The notes beneath the pieces are model-generated. The model did not search any database. It was not told the origin of the DNA and saw only the letters and a list, made by a program, of their open reading frames with translations. Below, one piece after another: positions 36,731-45,302 of a stretch of DNA of 64,000 nucleotides. Every line of letters begins with the position of its first letter. The first letter of the stretch is position 1. The stretch spans positions 62,001 to 126,000 of the forward strand of contig NZ_UPPP01000051.1 of assembly GCF_900476375.1 (NCBI RefSeq). Reading direction: 5' to 3'. Source of the DNA: Allolucifera butyrica. Lineage in GTDB: Bacteria > Bacillota > Negativicutes > Sporomusales > UPPP01. The position numbers and the translations under genes are program-made.

Positions 36731-37681
36731 ATGAATCGCCGGGATTTTATTAAAACTGCTGCATCCGCAGGCCTGGCTTCGGTAATTTTGCCTGGTTGCT
36801 TTTCCCAGTCTGGTAGCCCGGTTTTACCGGATCAAAGTCAGAAGAACAGCCATCAAGGGAGTCAGCGGCCTGAAGTGGCATCGCCCGCCCGTTCAAGACT
36901 GGCTATAGCGGAAGGAACGGACCCGGAAACTTTAATAGAAAAGGGTCTTGGGGCAATGGGAGGAATAGGGCAGTTTGTCAAGGCAGGGAATATTGTTGTT
37001 ATCAAGCCCAATTTTAGTAATACCCGGGGACCGGAGGCTGCGGTAACTACTAACCCAATCCTGGTGGGAGCTTTGGTTCGGCAGTGCGTTCAAGCTGGGG
37101 CGAAAGAGGTCCGGGTGATTGATCACACATTCTATTCCGGTGAAATGTGCCTGGAAGCGAGCGGTATCCGTACGGCAGTAGCCGGCGCCGGCGGGCGGGC
37201 TTATACCATTAATTCACGTAACGATTATAATGCTGTAAACATAAACGGTGAAATATTAAAACAAGCTGATTATTCCAAGGATGTTTTGGAAGCAGATGTC
37301 TTTATCAATATGCCAATCTTAAAACAATGTGATGCTACAGAAATATCGGCGGGACTGAAAAACTTGATGGGTGTGGTTTGGGATAGGGGCTTTTTCCATC
37401 GGACCGATTTACATCAGACCATTGCGGAATTAGCTGCGTATAAGAAACCGACGCTGACAATTCTGGACGCTATCAAAGGGATTATCGCCAATGGCCCTTC
37501 CGGGCCGGGTCCAATCAAGGAATGGAAGCAAGTTGTATTGGGAACGGATATGTTGGCAGTCGATGCATACGGTGCTGGTTTGCTGAATTTTAAACCGGCG
37601 GATGTCAGACATTTAGCCATTGCGGCTAAGCTAAGGGTAGGCAACCCGGACTGGCAAAGCCTTGAAATAGTGAGGGTCTAG
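36731..37681 (+). CDS. Tat-exported DUF362 lipoprotein, copy 1
   Basis: 316 residues. Signal MNRRDFIKTAASAG has the twin-arginine motif and ends in the lipobox LPGC, so it should be exported folded and lipid-anchored outside the membrane. The mature part is a DUF362 core (VVIKPNFSN, VFINMPILKQCDATEISAGL, NLMGVVWDRG, NGPSGPGPI). AAAGGAGG is 8 bases before ATG 36731. Followed 6 bases later by the polyferredoxin gene; the same pair recurs at 41632-43939. Confidence 0.9.
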   Translation: MNRRDFIKTAASAGLASVILPGCFSQSGSPVLPDQSQKNSHQGSQRPEVASPARSRLAIAEGTDPETLIEKGLGAMGGIGQFVKAGNIVVIKPNFSNTRGPEAAVTTNPILVGALVRQCVQAGAKEVRVIDHTFYSGEMCLEASGIRTAVAGAGGRAYTINSRNDYNAVNINGEILKQADYSKDVLEADVFINMPILKQCDATEISAGLKNLMGVVWDRGFFHRTDLHQTIAELAAYKKPTLTILDAIKGIIANGPSGPGPIKEWKQVVLGTDMLAVDAYGAGLLNFKPADVRHLAIAAKLRVGNPDWQSLEIVRV

Positions 37682-37687
37682 GGGGTA

Positions 37688-39049
37688 ATGCGGGGTAAAG
37701 AGTTTGTCAATCGACAATTGCAGTTTTGGCGCGTTGCCATTCCCACTATGATATTTGTCCTCTGTGTTTACGCCGTGGACGAGATGCGGTATCCGCTTGG
37801 CCGGGGTGCCGACATGGTATGGTGGCTTTCACGGATGGATCCCCTCCTGCTCATTGCTCATATGCGTTCCGCTTTGGCAATACCCGGTTGGATCTGGCTT
37901 CCTATCCTGGTAATCTTATTAACGGCGTTTATAGGACGAGTCTTTTGCGGTTGGTTTTGCCCATTGGGAGGATTGCTGAACTTCGTGTACTATACTAGAC
38001 GCCTATTTTCCCAGGGCCGCCTGGCAAAAGGAACAGACACGAAATGGTTCTCATTTCTCAAACTGGCAAAATATTGGTGGCTGGCACTTATCGTAGTATT
38101 CGCCAGTGCAGGAGCAGGTATCGTTTCTGTCTTTACGCCGTTGACTTTGTTTAGCCATGAAATAACCAGATTGTATCTGGAAAAATTTCCGTGGCTGTTG
38201 GCTGCGGCAATACTGTCGGGATATATTTTTTTTCCGAGATTCTGGTGTACCTGCGTTTGTCCCACCGGGATATTTTTTACGCTGGTGGCCGGTTGGCGCC
38301 GGGTAAAAGTACAGGCAACGGATGAGTGTGTGAATTGTGAGTATTGCAAGAGTGTTTGTCCGGTTAACGCGGTTGACACCGGTCCGGAAGGGAGCGGCGA
38401 CGAATGTTTGGTGTGTGGACGTTGCTGGTCCGCTTGTTCTCGGCAGGCAATTAGCTGGACTGGCCGGAGACACCCGCCGGCGTCAGGCGGTATGCGGACA
38501 CGGCGCAATTTTTTAAAGCTTGGTGCCGCTATTGCAGCCGGTAGCCTGATTAATTTTTCAGCACACAGATTATTTGCCGGCTCCAGTGCTTTACCAGGCT
38601 TAAGACCACCCGGAGCAATACCTGAGGGCGATTTTTTGGCAATCTGCAACCGCTGCGGCCGCTGTGTAAAGGTTTGTCCTACGGGTGGACTTGTGCCAAT
38701 GCCTTTTTCCAGCGGGATTATGACGTACGAGACACCGGAACTGATTCCCCGTAAGGGTTGGTGTGAATTATGTATGCTATGTTCCAAGGTTTGCCCAACG
38801 GGCGCAATCCGGCCGGTAAAAATGGAAGAAGTAAAAATCGGCGTTGCCAGACTGAATGAGCTAAGTTGTTTGGCTTGGACCCAGGGGAAAGCATGCCTGA
38901 TATGTAAGGAGCGATGTCCGGCAAATGCTATAACAATCGACGCTAACAAGCGTCCGTATATAAATTCGCGAAACTGTATCGGGTGTGGTGCTTGCGAGAA
39001 TGCTTGCCCGGTGGCGGAAGCGGCAGTGAAGGTTGTTCCATGCCAATAA
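37688..39049 (+). CDS. NapH/NapG-like fusion polyferredoxin, copy 1
   Basis: 453 residues. The first half is a NapH/CcoG-like membrane protein: about four hydrophobic segments, RVFCGWFCPLGG and WCTCVCPTGIFF, then clusters CVNCEYCKSVCP and CLVCGRCWSAC. A twin-arginine segment TRRNFLKLGAAIAAG starts near residue 272, and the second half resembles NapG/MauM: CNRCGRCVKVCP, CELCMLCSKVCP, CLICKERCP and CIGCGACENACP. It looks like a one-chain electron conduit from the cytoplasm through the membrane to the outside, passing electrons to the DUF362 lipoprotein encoded before it. Confidence 0.88.
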   Translation: MRGKEFVNRQLQFWRVAIPTMIFVLCVYAVDEMRYPLGRGADMVWWLSRMDPLLLIAHMRSALAIPGWIWLPILVILLTAFIGRVFCGWFCPLGGLLNFVYYTRRLFSQGRLAKGTDTKWFSFLKLAKYWWLALIVVFASAGAGIVSVFTPLTLFSHEITRLYLEKFPWLLAAAILSGYIFFPRFWCTCVCPTGIFFTLVAGWRRVKVQATDECVNCEYCKSVCPVNAVDTGPEGSGDECLVCGRCWSACSRQAISWTGRRHPPASGGMRTRRNFLKLGAAIAAGSLINFSAHRLFAGSSALPGLRPPGAIPEGDFLAICNRCGRCVKVCPTGGLVPMPFSSGIMTYETPELIPRKGWCELCMLCSKVCPTGAIRPVKMEEVKIGVARLNELSCLAWTQGKACLICKERCPANAITIDANKRPYINSRNCIGCGACENACPVAEAAVKVVPCQ

Positions 39050-39087
39050 GAAGTGCGAATATATTTGAGATATTTCAGAAGGAAATA

Positions 39088-39162
39088 ATGAATAAGGTGG
39101 ATATAAGAAAACTGCTGAAAAAACTGAAGAACAAAGAAAATGGATGTCTACGGATTATCTGA
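39088..39162 (+). CDS. Possible 24-residue ORF, doubtful
   Basis: GAAGG precedes ATG 39088 (MNKVDIRKLLKKLKNKE start). Lys-rich. Likely a remnant; the stretch 39050-39223 otherwise holds only the next ribosome site. Confidence 0.2.
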   Translation: MNKVDIRKLLKKLKNKENGCLRII

Positions 39163-39223
39163 AGCGGTAACTTTGACCGAAGATGGACTGAGTGTCGGGC
39201 AATTTAGTTAAGGAGGCGTGAAA

Positions 39224-40373
39224 ATGGAATACCGGATTTTAGGAAGAACCGGCATCAAAGTAAGTGCCATTGGTATTGGCGGCGAAGGATTTGAAAAAAA
39301 AAGCTATGAAGATTGCCAAGCAATTATTGATTGCGCATTCAAAGAGGGCATTAATTTTATTGACATATACAATTCAAATCCGGAAGTTAGAAATAATGTT
39401 GGCAAAGCGCTGCGTAAATATCCTAGAAGGAGTTTTGTTATTGAAGGGCATCTATGTTCCACCTGGGATGATGGACAGTACCGGCGAACCAGGAACTTTG
39501 ATGAAACGGTCAATTCCTTTGAAGACTTGTTAACTAGAATGCAGTTAGACTATGTCGATGTAGGAATGATTCATTATGTTGATGAGCAAAAAGATTTTGA
39601 TACCATTTTTGCCGGAGAAATAATTAAATATGCCAACGAATTGAAAGAAAAGGGACTTATTAAGGCGATAGGAATATCAAACCCATAATACTGATATTGC
39701 GTTTAGAGCAGTAGAAACCGGAATCATTGATGTAATTTTATTTAGTGTCAATGCTGCCTATGATATGTTACCAGCCAGTGAGGATGTAAACATACTATTT
39801 GAAGAAAGTACTTTTAAAAGGACCTATGAAGGCATTGATCCCAAACGGGATAAGTTGTATCACACCTGTGTAAATGCGGGTGTCGCGTTAACTGTTATGA
39901 AAGGATATGCTGCCGGAGTGCTATTAAGTGACCAGTCTCCTTTTGAAAAAGCACTGAGTCCGGTACAATGCTTACATTACTGTTTAACCAGACCGTCAGT
40001 TGCTTCCGTAATGGTTGGCGTGGCCAACCCGCAGCAAATATTTGCCGCAACCGCTTATATTACGGCAAGCAATAAAGAAAAGGATTACAGTGAAGTGCTT
40101 GCCGGCGCCCCAAGAAGTTCATTTAGCGGGCATTGTATGTATTGCGGACATTGTGCGCCATGTTCGAAAAAAATTGATATTGCATCAGTAAATAAATATT
40201 TAGACTTAGCATTAATTCAAAAAGAGGTTCCTGAAACATTAAAGAATCATTATAGTTTACTGGAGCATTACGCCAGTGAATGCATAGAATGCGGATTATG
40301 TATGAAAAACTGTCCCTTTAATGTAGATATTATTAATAAAATGAAACAGGCTGCTGAACTTTTTGGTAAATGA
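39224..40373 (+). pseudogene. Fe-S aldo/keto reductase broken by one frameshift
   Basis: The first part (39224-39688) carries RILGRTGIKVSAIGIGGEGF and VDVGMIHYVD, ending in GISNP and a stop. The second part starts in the +1 frame with HNTDIAFRAVETG and runs to 40373, with CMYCGHCAPC and CIECGLCMKNCP at its end. Removing one C from CCC at 39682-39684 restores GISNHNTDIA, the expected family sequence, and an uninterrupted protein of about 382 residues. A sequencing error, a recent mutation or a slippery site are all possible. AAGGAGG is 7 bases before ATG 39224. Confidence 0.85.
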
Positions 40374-40419
40374 ATTTGCAGTTTACAAAATAAAAAAGAT
40401 TGATTAGGAGGTAAGGAAA

Positions 40420-40953
40420 ATGGCAAACTCAACGAGCCTCATCGCCTATTTTTCACGCAAAGGGAATAATTACGTAGGTGGCAGTATTGTAAAACTGCCA
40501 ATCGGCAACACCGAAGTCATCGCTGAGAAAATACAAGCGCTGACAGGAAGCGATATGTTCCAAATCGAGACAGAAAAATCCTATCCGGAAGATTATACGG
40601 AAACAACCAATATAGCCCAGGAAGAAAAGAAGAAAAATGCCAGACCTAAGCTTACAGCAAGGGTAACTGACCTGGAATCCTATGATGTGATTTATCTTGG
40701 ATATCCGAATTGGTGGGGCACAATGCCGATGGCGGTATTTACCTTTTTAGAGGCGTATGATTTTTCGGGAAAGACCATTGTTCCATATTGCACACACGAA
40801 GGCAGCGGAATGGGAAGCAGTGAGCGCGATATCAAGAAGTTCTGTCCGAATGCCAAGGTACTGCCCGGATTAGCGGTACGAGGCGGTAATGTTGACAGCG
40901 CAGATAAAGATCTTGCAAACTGGCTGAAAAAACTTAATTTAAATAACAAATAG
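40420..40953 (+). CDS. Flavodoxin family protein
   Basis: 177 residues. FMN-binding fold: AYFSRKGNNYVGGSIVKLP, LGYPNWWGTMPMAVFTFLE, and PYCTHEGSGMGSSERDIKK, the THEGSG segment typical of flavodoxins beside YqhD-type aldehyde reductases. It probably passes electrons to the Fe-S aldo/keto reductase encoded before it. TAGGAGGTAAGG precedes the ATG. Confidence 0.9.
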   Translation: MANSTSLIAYFSRKGNNYVGGSIVKLPIGNTEVIAEKIQALTGSDMFQIETEKSYPEDYTETTNIAQEEKKKNARPKLTARVTDLESYDVIYLGYPNWWGTMPMAVFTFLEAYDFSGKTIVPYCTHEGSGMGSSERDIKKFCPNAKVLPGLAVRGGNVDSADKDLANWLKKLNLNNK

Positions 40954-40979
40954 AAAAATAGTAAGGGAGGTGAAGCAGC

Positions 40980-41357
40980 GTGACAATTGCGGAAGTAAGT
41001 GGAAAATTTGATATTACCCAGGACACACTCCGCTATTATGAACGCATAGGACTGATTCCTCATGTGAACCGCAATAAAAGCGGAATCAGGAATTATACGG
41101 AAGAAGACTGTAATTGGGTTGAATTTATCAAATGTATGCGAAGTGCAGGTCTGCCGATTGAAGTATTGATTGAGTATGTTGGGCTGTTTCAACAGGGTGA
41201 TGAAACTATTAAGGCAAGAAAAAAACTCTTTATCGAGCAGCGTAAGCAGCTCATAGCAAGAATAGAAAATATGAAAAAGATGTTGGAACGCCTGAATTAT
41301 AAAATTGCCAGCTATGAACAGGCAGTAGTCAAAAAAGAAAAAGAACTACAAAGATGA
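40980..41357 (+). CDS. MerR-family regulator 2
   Basis: 125 residues, GTG start after AAGGGAGG. Very similar to regulator 1 along its whole length: MTIAEVSGKFDITQDTLRYY, ERIGLIPHVNRNKSGIRNY, CMRSAGLPIEVLIEY. Unlike regulator 1 it has no 19-base-spacer promoter directly before it and sits 26 bases after the flavodoxin gene, so it is probably the last gene of the long site D/E operon. Confidence 0.9.
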   Translation: MTIAEVSGKFDITQDTLRYYERIGLIPHVNRNKSGIRNYTEEDCNWVEFIKCMRSAGLPIEVLIEYVGLFQQGDETIKARKKLFIEQRKQLIARIENMKKMLERLNYKIASYEQAVVKKEKELQR

Positions 41358-41544
41358 AAGGATTAATTCAGTGGCTAAAAGGTAACCATGGAAGTTCGCA
41401 AAAAGGTCATTTTAGAATATAAAAACGGAGTAGCTATGGTTTCCTCTCAGCTGAGATGGGATAGTCACACCAACTTTTCTTTGCTCTTGCAATATTGCGT
41501 TTTAAAATTTGTGGTGAACGACTGCAAAAGGAATAAAAAAATAC

Positions 41545-41575
41545 TTGACTTGAAGTTAACTGCAGGTGCTAGACT
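41545..41575 (+). promoter_or_regulatory. MerR-type promoter, site F
   Basis: TTGACT, 19 bases with GAAGTTAACTGC, TAGACT. After it GAGGGTAAATTATGGAAGTT (41582-41601) again resembles a decayed merR start. It drives the second DUF362/polyferredoxin pair. Confidence 0.8.
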
Positions 41576-41631
41576 GAGATCGAGGGTAAATTATGGAAGT
41601 TTATCATAATGTTGGAAAGGAATGATGAATT

Positions 41632-42582
41632 ATGGATAGACGCCAATTTATCATTGGAGCCGGATGTGGAGTATTATCGTTAGGATTAGCAGGTTGTGGA
41701 CTGAACTTTTCCGAGAAAGGCGATGATACGAAAAAGGCGCAAAATTCTCAGGGAAATCAAGGAGCCCCTGCGGCAGCAAGTGTATATGACCGTACGAAAC
41801 TAATTGTATCGCAGGGGAATGATCCTAATTCCCTCATCGAAAAAGGCTTTGCCGCTCTTGGGGGGATCAGCGCCTTGGTTAAAAAAGGGGCTACAGTAGT
41901 GCTAAAGCCGAATTTCAGTGTGCCCCGGAAACCGGAAGAAGCCGCAACTACCAATCCGCAATTAGTTGCCGCTGTAGTGAAACAGTGCTTGGCGGCAGGG
42001 GCCAAGGAAGTTAAAGTAGTTGATTATCCTTTTCAAAGTCCGCCTGTATGTCTGACTAATAGCGGAATTAAGGCCGCAGTGGAGGCGGCGGGCGGAAAAG
42101 CATATGCCATCAATCGGCAAAATTTCTATACACAGGTTGATGCCGGAGGTAAAATCCTGAAAACTGCCTTGTTTTCCAAAGATGTGTTAAATGCCGACGT
42201 ATTTATTAACTTTCCTATTCTTAAACATCACAGTATGACTCAACTAACGTTAGGTATGAAAAATATGATGGGGCTTGTATGGGACCGCGGCTACTTTCAC
42301 CGGACGGACCTTACGCAATGTATTGCTGAACTTGCAGCCTTTCGGAAACCTCATCTTACTATCGTCGATGCGACAAGAGGGATTATTGATAATGGCCCTA
42401 CCGGGCCGGGAACCATCCATGAATGGAATCAGGTAATCTTTGGCGTGGATCCTGTTGCTGTTGACACTTATGCTGCGATCTTATTCGGGCAAAAACCGGC
42501 GGATATTGGGTATATAACGACAGCTGCGCAGTTGGGCGTGGGCGAAACGGATCTCTCAAAAATTACTGTGGTGAAGGTGTAA
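41632..42582 (+). CDS. Tat-exported DUF362 lipoprotein, copy 2
   Basis: 316 residues, the same length as copy 1. Signal MDRRQFIIGAGCG with lipobox LAGC. DUF362 core: VVLKPNFSVPRKPEEA, VFINFPILKHHSMTQL, NMMGLVWDRGYFHRTDL, NGPTGPGTI. Copies 1 and 2 are clear paralogues, each followed by a NapH/NapG-like fusion. Function unknown; the DUF362 fold with no Fe-S ligands of its own may carry a flavin or accept electrons from the partner. Confidence 0.9.
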   Translation: MDRRQFIIGAGCGVLSLGLAGCGLNFSEKGDDTKKAQNSQGNQGAPAAASVYDRTKLIVSQGNDPNSLIEKGFAALGGISALVKKGATVVLKPNFSVPRKPEEAATTNPQLVAAVVKQCLAAGAKEVKVVDYPFQSPPVCLTNSGIKAAVEAAGGKAYAINRQNFYTQVDAGGKILKTALFSKDVLNADVFINFPILKHHSMTQLTLGMKNMMGLVWDRGYFHRTDLTQCIAELAAFRKPHLTIVDATRGIIDNGPTGPGTIHEWNQVIFGVDPVAVDTYAAILFGQKPADIGYITTAAQLGVGETDLSKITVVKV

Positions 42583-42586
42583 TTGA

Positions 42587-43939
42587 ATGAAGAGATCGTT
42601 ATTACTGCGCTATACGTTGCAGGCTACCTCGTTAGTATCGTTTGTATTGCTCATTGCCAACTTATCATATCCTCTTGGACAAGAAAATGTAGTATTACAA
42701 AGGTTTTCGCGGCTTGATCCCTGGCTGCTATTAAGTCAGCTCCGGTGGCAGCAGAAGATTCCTGCCTGGTCATGGCTGCCGCTATTGACGCTGGCATTCA
42801 CCTTGTTGTGGGGGAGGATATTTTGCGGTTGGCTATGCCCTTTTGGCGCTTTCCTGGCGCTGACGGATCAAATTGGCCGGGCTGTTTTCAAAAATCTGAC
42901 GCTGGCCAGAACCAAAGTGTTGCCCGCTTTGCAGCCTATGCGGTATTATTGGCTGTTCTTCTTACTGATTGTTTTTGTCCTCGGGTCAAACTGGGTCTTT
43001 TTTTTAACCCCTTTTGCTTTGTTTAGCCATGAAATTGTAAGGTTTTTACAGGGGCAAGTTCCCTGGATGCTCGTTGGGATAACAGCCGGTACTCTGTTTC
43101 TTTCCCGCCTCTGGTGCAGTGTGTTCTGTCCCACGGGCGTTCTCTTGTCATTCGCAGCCCGGTTGCGGTTTTTTCGTTACCGGATTATGGGAAGCTGTGT
43201 GCAATGTGAGAAATGCACGGCAGCCTGTTCTGTCGGCACCGCACCATTGAGCACCGGCGTTGCGAAGGAAGGGTGTTTAGCCTGCGGGAATTGCCAAAGG
43301 GTTTGTCCCACCAAAGCGATCAAATGGCAGTGGAGCTTTTGGCGGGATAAAAACGATCGTCTTGCTTCGGCTGATGATGTTGCCGCAACAAGGCGTCAAG
43401 AGTCGCGGCGACAGTTCTTCAAAGCTGCTTTCACGGTTGCTCTGGCTGCTGCTTTATGGAAAAAGACTGTTTGGGCGGCGGAGAAAGCGTTACGTCCTCC
43501 AGGAGCCCTACCGGAACCGGAGTTTACCGCCGTTTGTAACCGGTGCGGAAGGTGTGTTCAGGTATGTCCCAGCAATGCGTTGCATTCAATGCCGATTACT
43601 GACGGCCTCGCGAACTTTGAAACACCTTATATCATCCCTCGCATAAAACGTTGTGATTTATGCCTGGCCTGCCAGGAAGTATGTCCGACCGGAGCCATTG
43701 CCAAGGTTCCTCTGGAAAAAATCCGGATGGGCAGGGCGGTTATTAATAAGTCTCGTTGTATCGCCTGGTCTGAGGGAAAATCGTGCCTTATTTGCGGTGA
43801 ACAATGTCCTGTTCTGGCAATTGCTGCGGATGAATATCATCGGCCTAGCGTTCTGACTGACAAGTGTGCGGGATGCGGCTCTTGCGAGAATGCTTGCCCG
43901 GTCGATGGCGAGGCTGCTATTCGTGTATTTCCCAGTTAG
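42587..43939 (+). CDS. NapH/NapG-like fusion polyferredoxin, copy 2
   Basis: 450 residues, same plan as copy 1: membrane half with RIFCGWLCPFGAF and WCSVFCPTGVLL, then CVQCEKCTAAC and CLACGNCQRVCP; internal twin-arginine segment SRRQFFKAAFTVAL near residue 267; then CNRCGRCVQVCP, CDLCLACQEVCP, CLICGEQCP and CAGCGSCENACP. Start 5 bases after the DUF362 stop. A terminator follows at 44007. Confidence 0.88.
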   Translation: MKRSLLLRYTLQATSLVSFVLLIANLSYPLGQENVVLQRFSRLDPWLLLSQLRWQQKIPAWSWLPLLTLAFTLLWGRIFCGWLCPFGAFLALTDQIGRAVFKNLTLARTKVLPALQPMRYYWLFFLLIVFVLGSNWVFFLTPFALFSHEIVRFLQGQVPWMLVGITAGTLFLSRLWCSVFCPTGVLLSFAARLRFFRYRIMGSCVQCEKCTAACSVGTAPLSTGVAKEGCLACGNCQRVCPTKAIKWQWSFWRDKNDRLASADDVAATRRQESRRQFFKAAFTVALAAALWKKTVWAAEKALRPPGALPEPEFTAVCNRCGRCVQVCPSNALHSMPITDGLANFETPYIIPRIKRCDLCLACQEVCPTGAIAKVPLEKIRMGRAVINKSRCIAWSEGKSCLICGEQCPVLAIAADEYHRPSVLTDKCAGCGSCENACPVDGEAAIRVFPS

Positions 43940-44006
43940 ATTTGATAGGAAGTAATACCAGAGTAGTTTAATCTGGAGTTTAAGACAAAGAAAGATCCTT
44001 TCTAGG

Positions 44007-44029
44007 AACCACCTGATTAGCAGGTGGTT
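44007..44029 (+). terminator. Terminator of the second DUF362/polyferredoxin operon
   Basis: AACCACCTG, loop ATTAG, CAGGTGGTT, followed by TATTGTTT. The rest of 43940-44248 holds only the next gene's upstream region. Confidence 0.8.
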
Positions 44030-44248
44030 TATTGTTTAAATTCCTGAGAAAGATAGACTTAGTGGATATATTGTAAAATATTAATTTTTATAGGATTATT
44101 TTTAATTCTTTGCTTAAAAACCGGTTAGAAATTGAGAAAGTGCAATAAATTGAGAAATATTGATAGAAGGAACTGTACGGTTTCGATATGATAACTGCAT
44201 AAAACGAGTTTCAAAAACAACGTTTATTTGAAAAGGGAGGAGTCTTCA

Positions 44249-45268
44249 TTGAAACGGAATATGTATCAATGGCTGGAAGAACTGACCCGCTCCAATAGGA
44301 AAGCCGCACTGCCCATTATGACTTATCCGGGACTGAATATGATAAACAAGACGGTAATGGATGTAATTACCAACGGGCAGAGTCAATACCTGTGTATTGA
44401 AGCGCTAGCGCAAAAGTTTCCGGCAGCCGCAACCGCGGTTATTATGGACTTATCCGTTGAGGCAGAGGCGTTTGGCAGTAAAATCAAATACTCCGAAAAT
44501 GAAGTGCCGACTGTAATTGGTAAAATAATTGCCGGCACAGACGATGCGGAGAAGCTTAAAGTACCTGACGTAGGGGAAGGCAGGACAACGGTATATTTAA
44601 ATGCCGCCCGGCTTGCTGCTGAGAACATTAAGGACAGACCTACTTTTGCAGGACATATTGGGCCATTCTCTCTTGCCGGGCGTTTGATGGATATGACGGA
44701 AATCATGATTGCGATGATGGAAGAACCGGAGATTGTCCATTTGGTATTGGAAAAATGCACAACATTCTTGATAGAATATTCAAAAGCTTTCAAAGCGGTT
44801 GGCGCCAATGGTGTAATCATTGCCGAACCGGCAGCCGGACTTTTGTCGCCCGAAAAGTGTGACGGGTTTTCTTCAAAGTACGTTAAACGAATTGTCGAAG
44901 CCGTACAAGACCAGGAATATGTAGTAATTTTACACAATTGCGGTAAAACCGTTAAGCAGGTTGATACAATGATTTCAACCGGCGCCAAGGGACTTCATTT
45001 TGGAAACGCCGTAAATATGACGGATATTTTGCCGCAGGTGCCGGATGACCGGGTTGCTTTCGGTAATATTGATCCGTCCGGTGTCTTTCTCAATGGAACT
45101 GCGGAAGAGATGAAAACAAAGGTGGATACATTACTGAACGCCATGAACTCATATAAAAATTTTGTTTTATCGTCAGGCTGCGATATTCCCCCCGGCACTC
45201 CATTAGATAATATAGATGCTTTTTTTCAAGCGTTAAGTAACTATAATGCGTTACATCAGGGAAATTGA
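44249..45268 (+). CDS. MtaA/UroD-family methyltransferase
   Basis: 339 residues. The uroporphyrinogen-decarboxylase fold of corrinoid-to-cofactor methyltransferases: AGHIGPFSLAGRLMDM, IIAEPAAGLLSP, VILHNCGKT (Zn His and Cys), GNIDPSGVFLNGT and SSGCDIPPGTPLDN (second Zn Cys). It would move a methyl group from a corrinoid protein to a thiol or folate. No corrinoid protein or RamA-type activator lies nearby. TTG 44249 is 8 bases after AAGGGAGGAG. Confidence 0.83.
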   Translation: MKRNMYQWLEELTRSNRKAALPIMTYPGLNMINKTVMDVITNGQSQYLCIEALAQKFPAAATAVIMDLSVEAEAFGSKIKYSENEVPTVIGKIIAGTDDAEKLKVPDVGEGRTTVYLNAARLAAENIKDRPTFAGHIGPFSLAGRLMDMTEIMIAMMEEPEIVHLVLEKCTTFLIEYSKAFKAVGANGVIIAEPAAGLLSPEKCDGFSSKYVKRIVEAVQDQEYVVILHNCGKTVKQVDTMISTGAKGLHFGNAVNMTDILPQVPDDRVAFGNIDPSGVFLNGTAEEMKTKVDTLLNAMNSYKNFVLSSGCDIPPGTPLDNIDAFFQALSNYNALHQGN

Positions 45269-45302
45269 AAGTAAGGAAATCTTATTCAGGGAGTGGTTGA
45301 CT

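Noticed and set aside
37990..38949. 319-codon minus-strand frame opposite the polyferredoxin
   Set aside because: Frame kept open by Cys and Pro codons of the real gene; no ribosome site or domain.
41388..41609. 73-codon plus-strand frame after merR 2
   Set aside because: It runs through promoter F and its leader and has no family match or good ribosome site.
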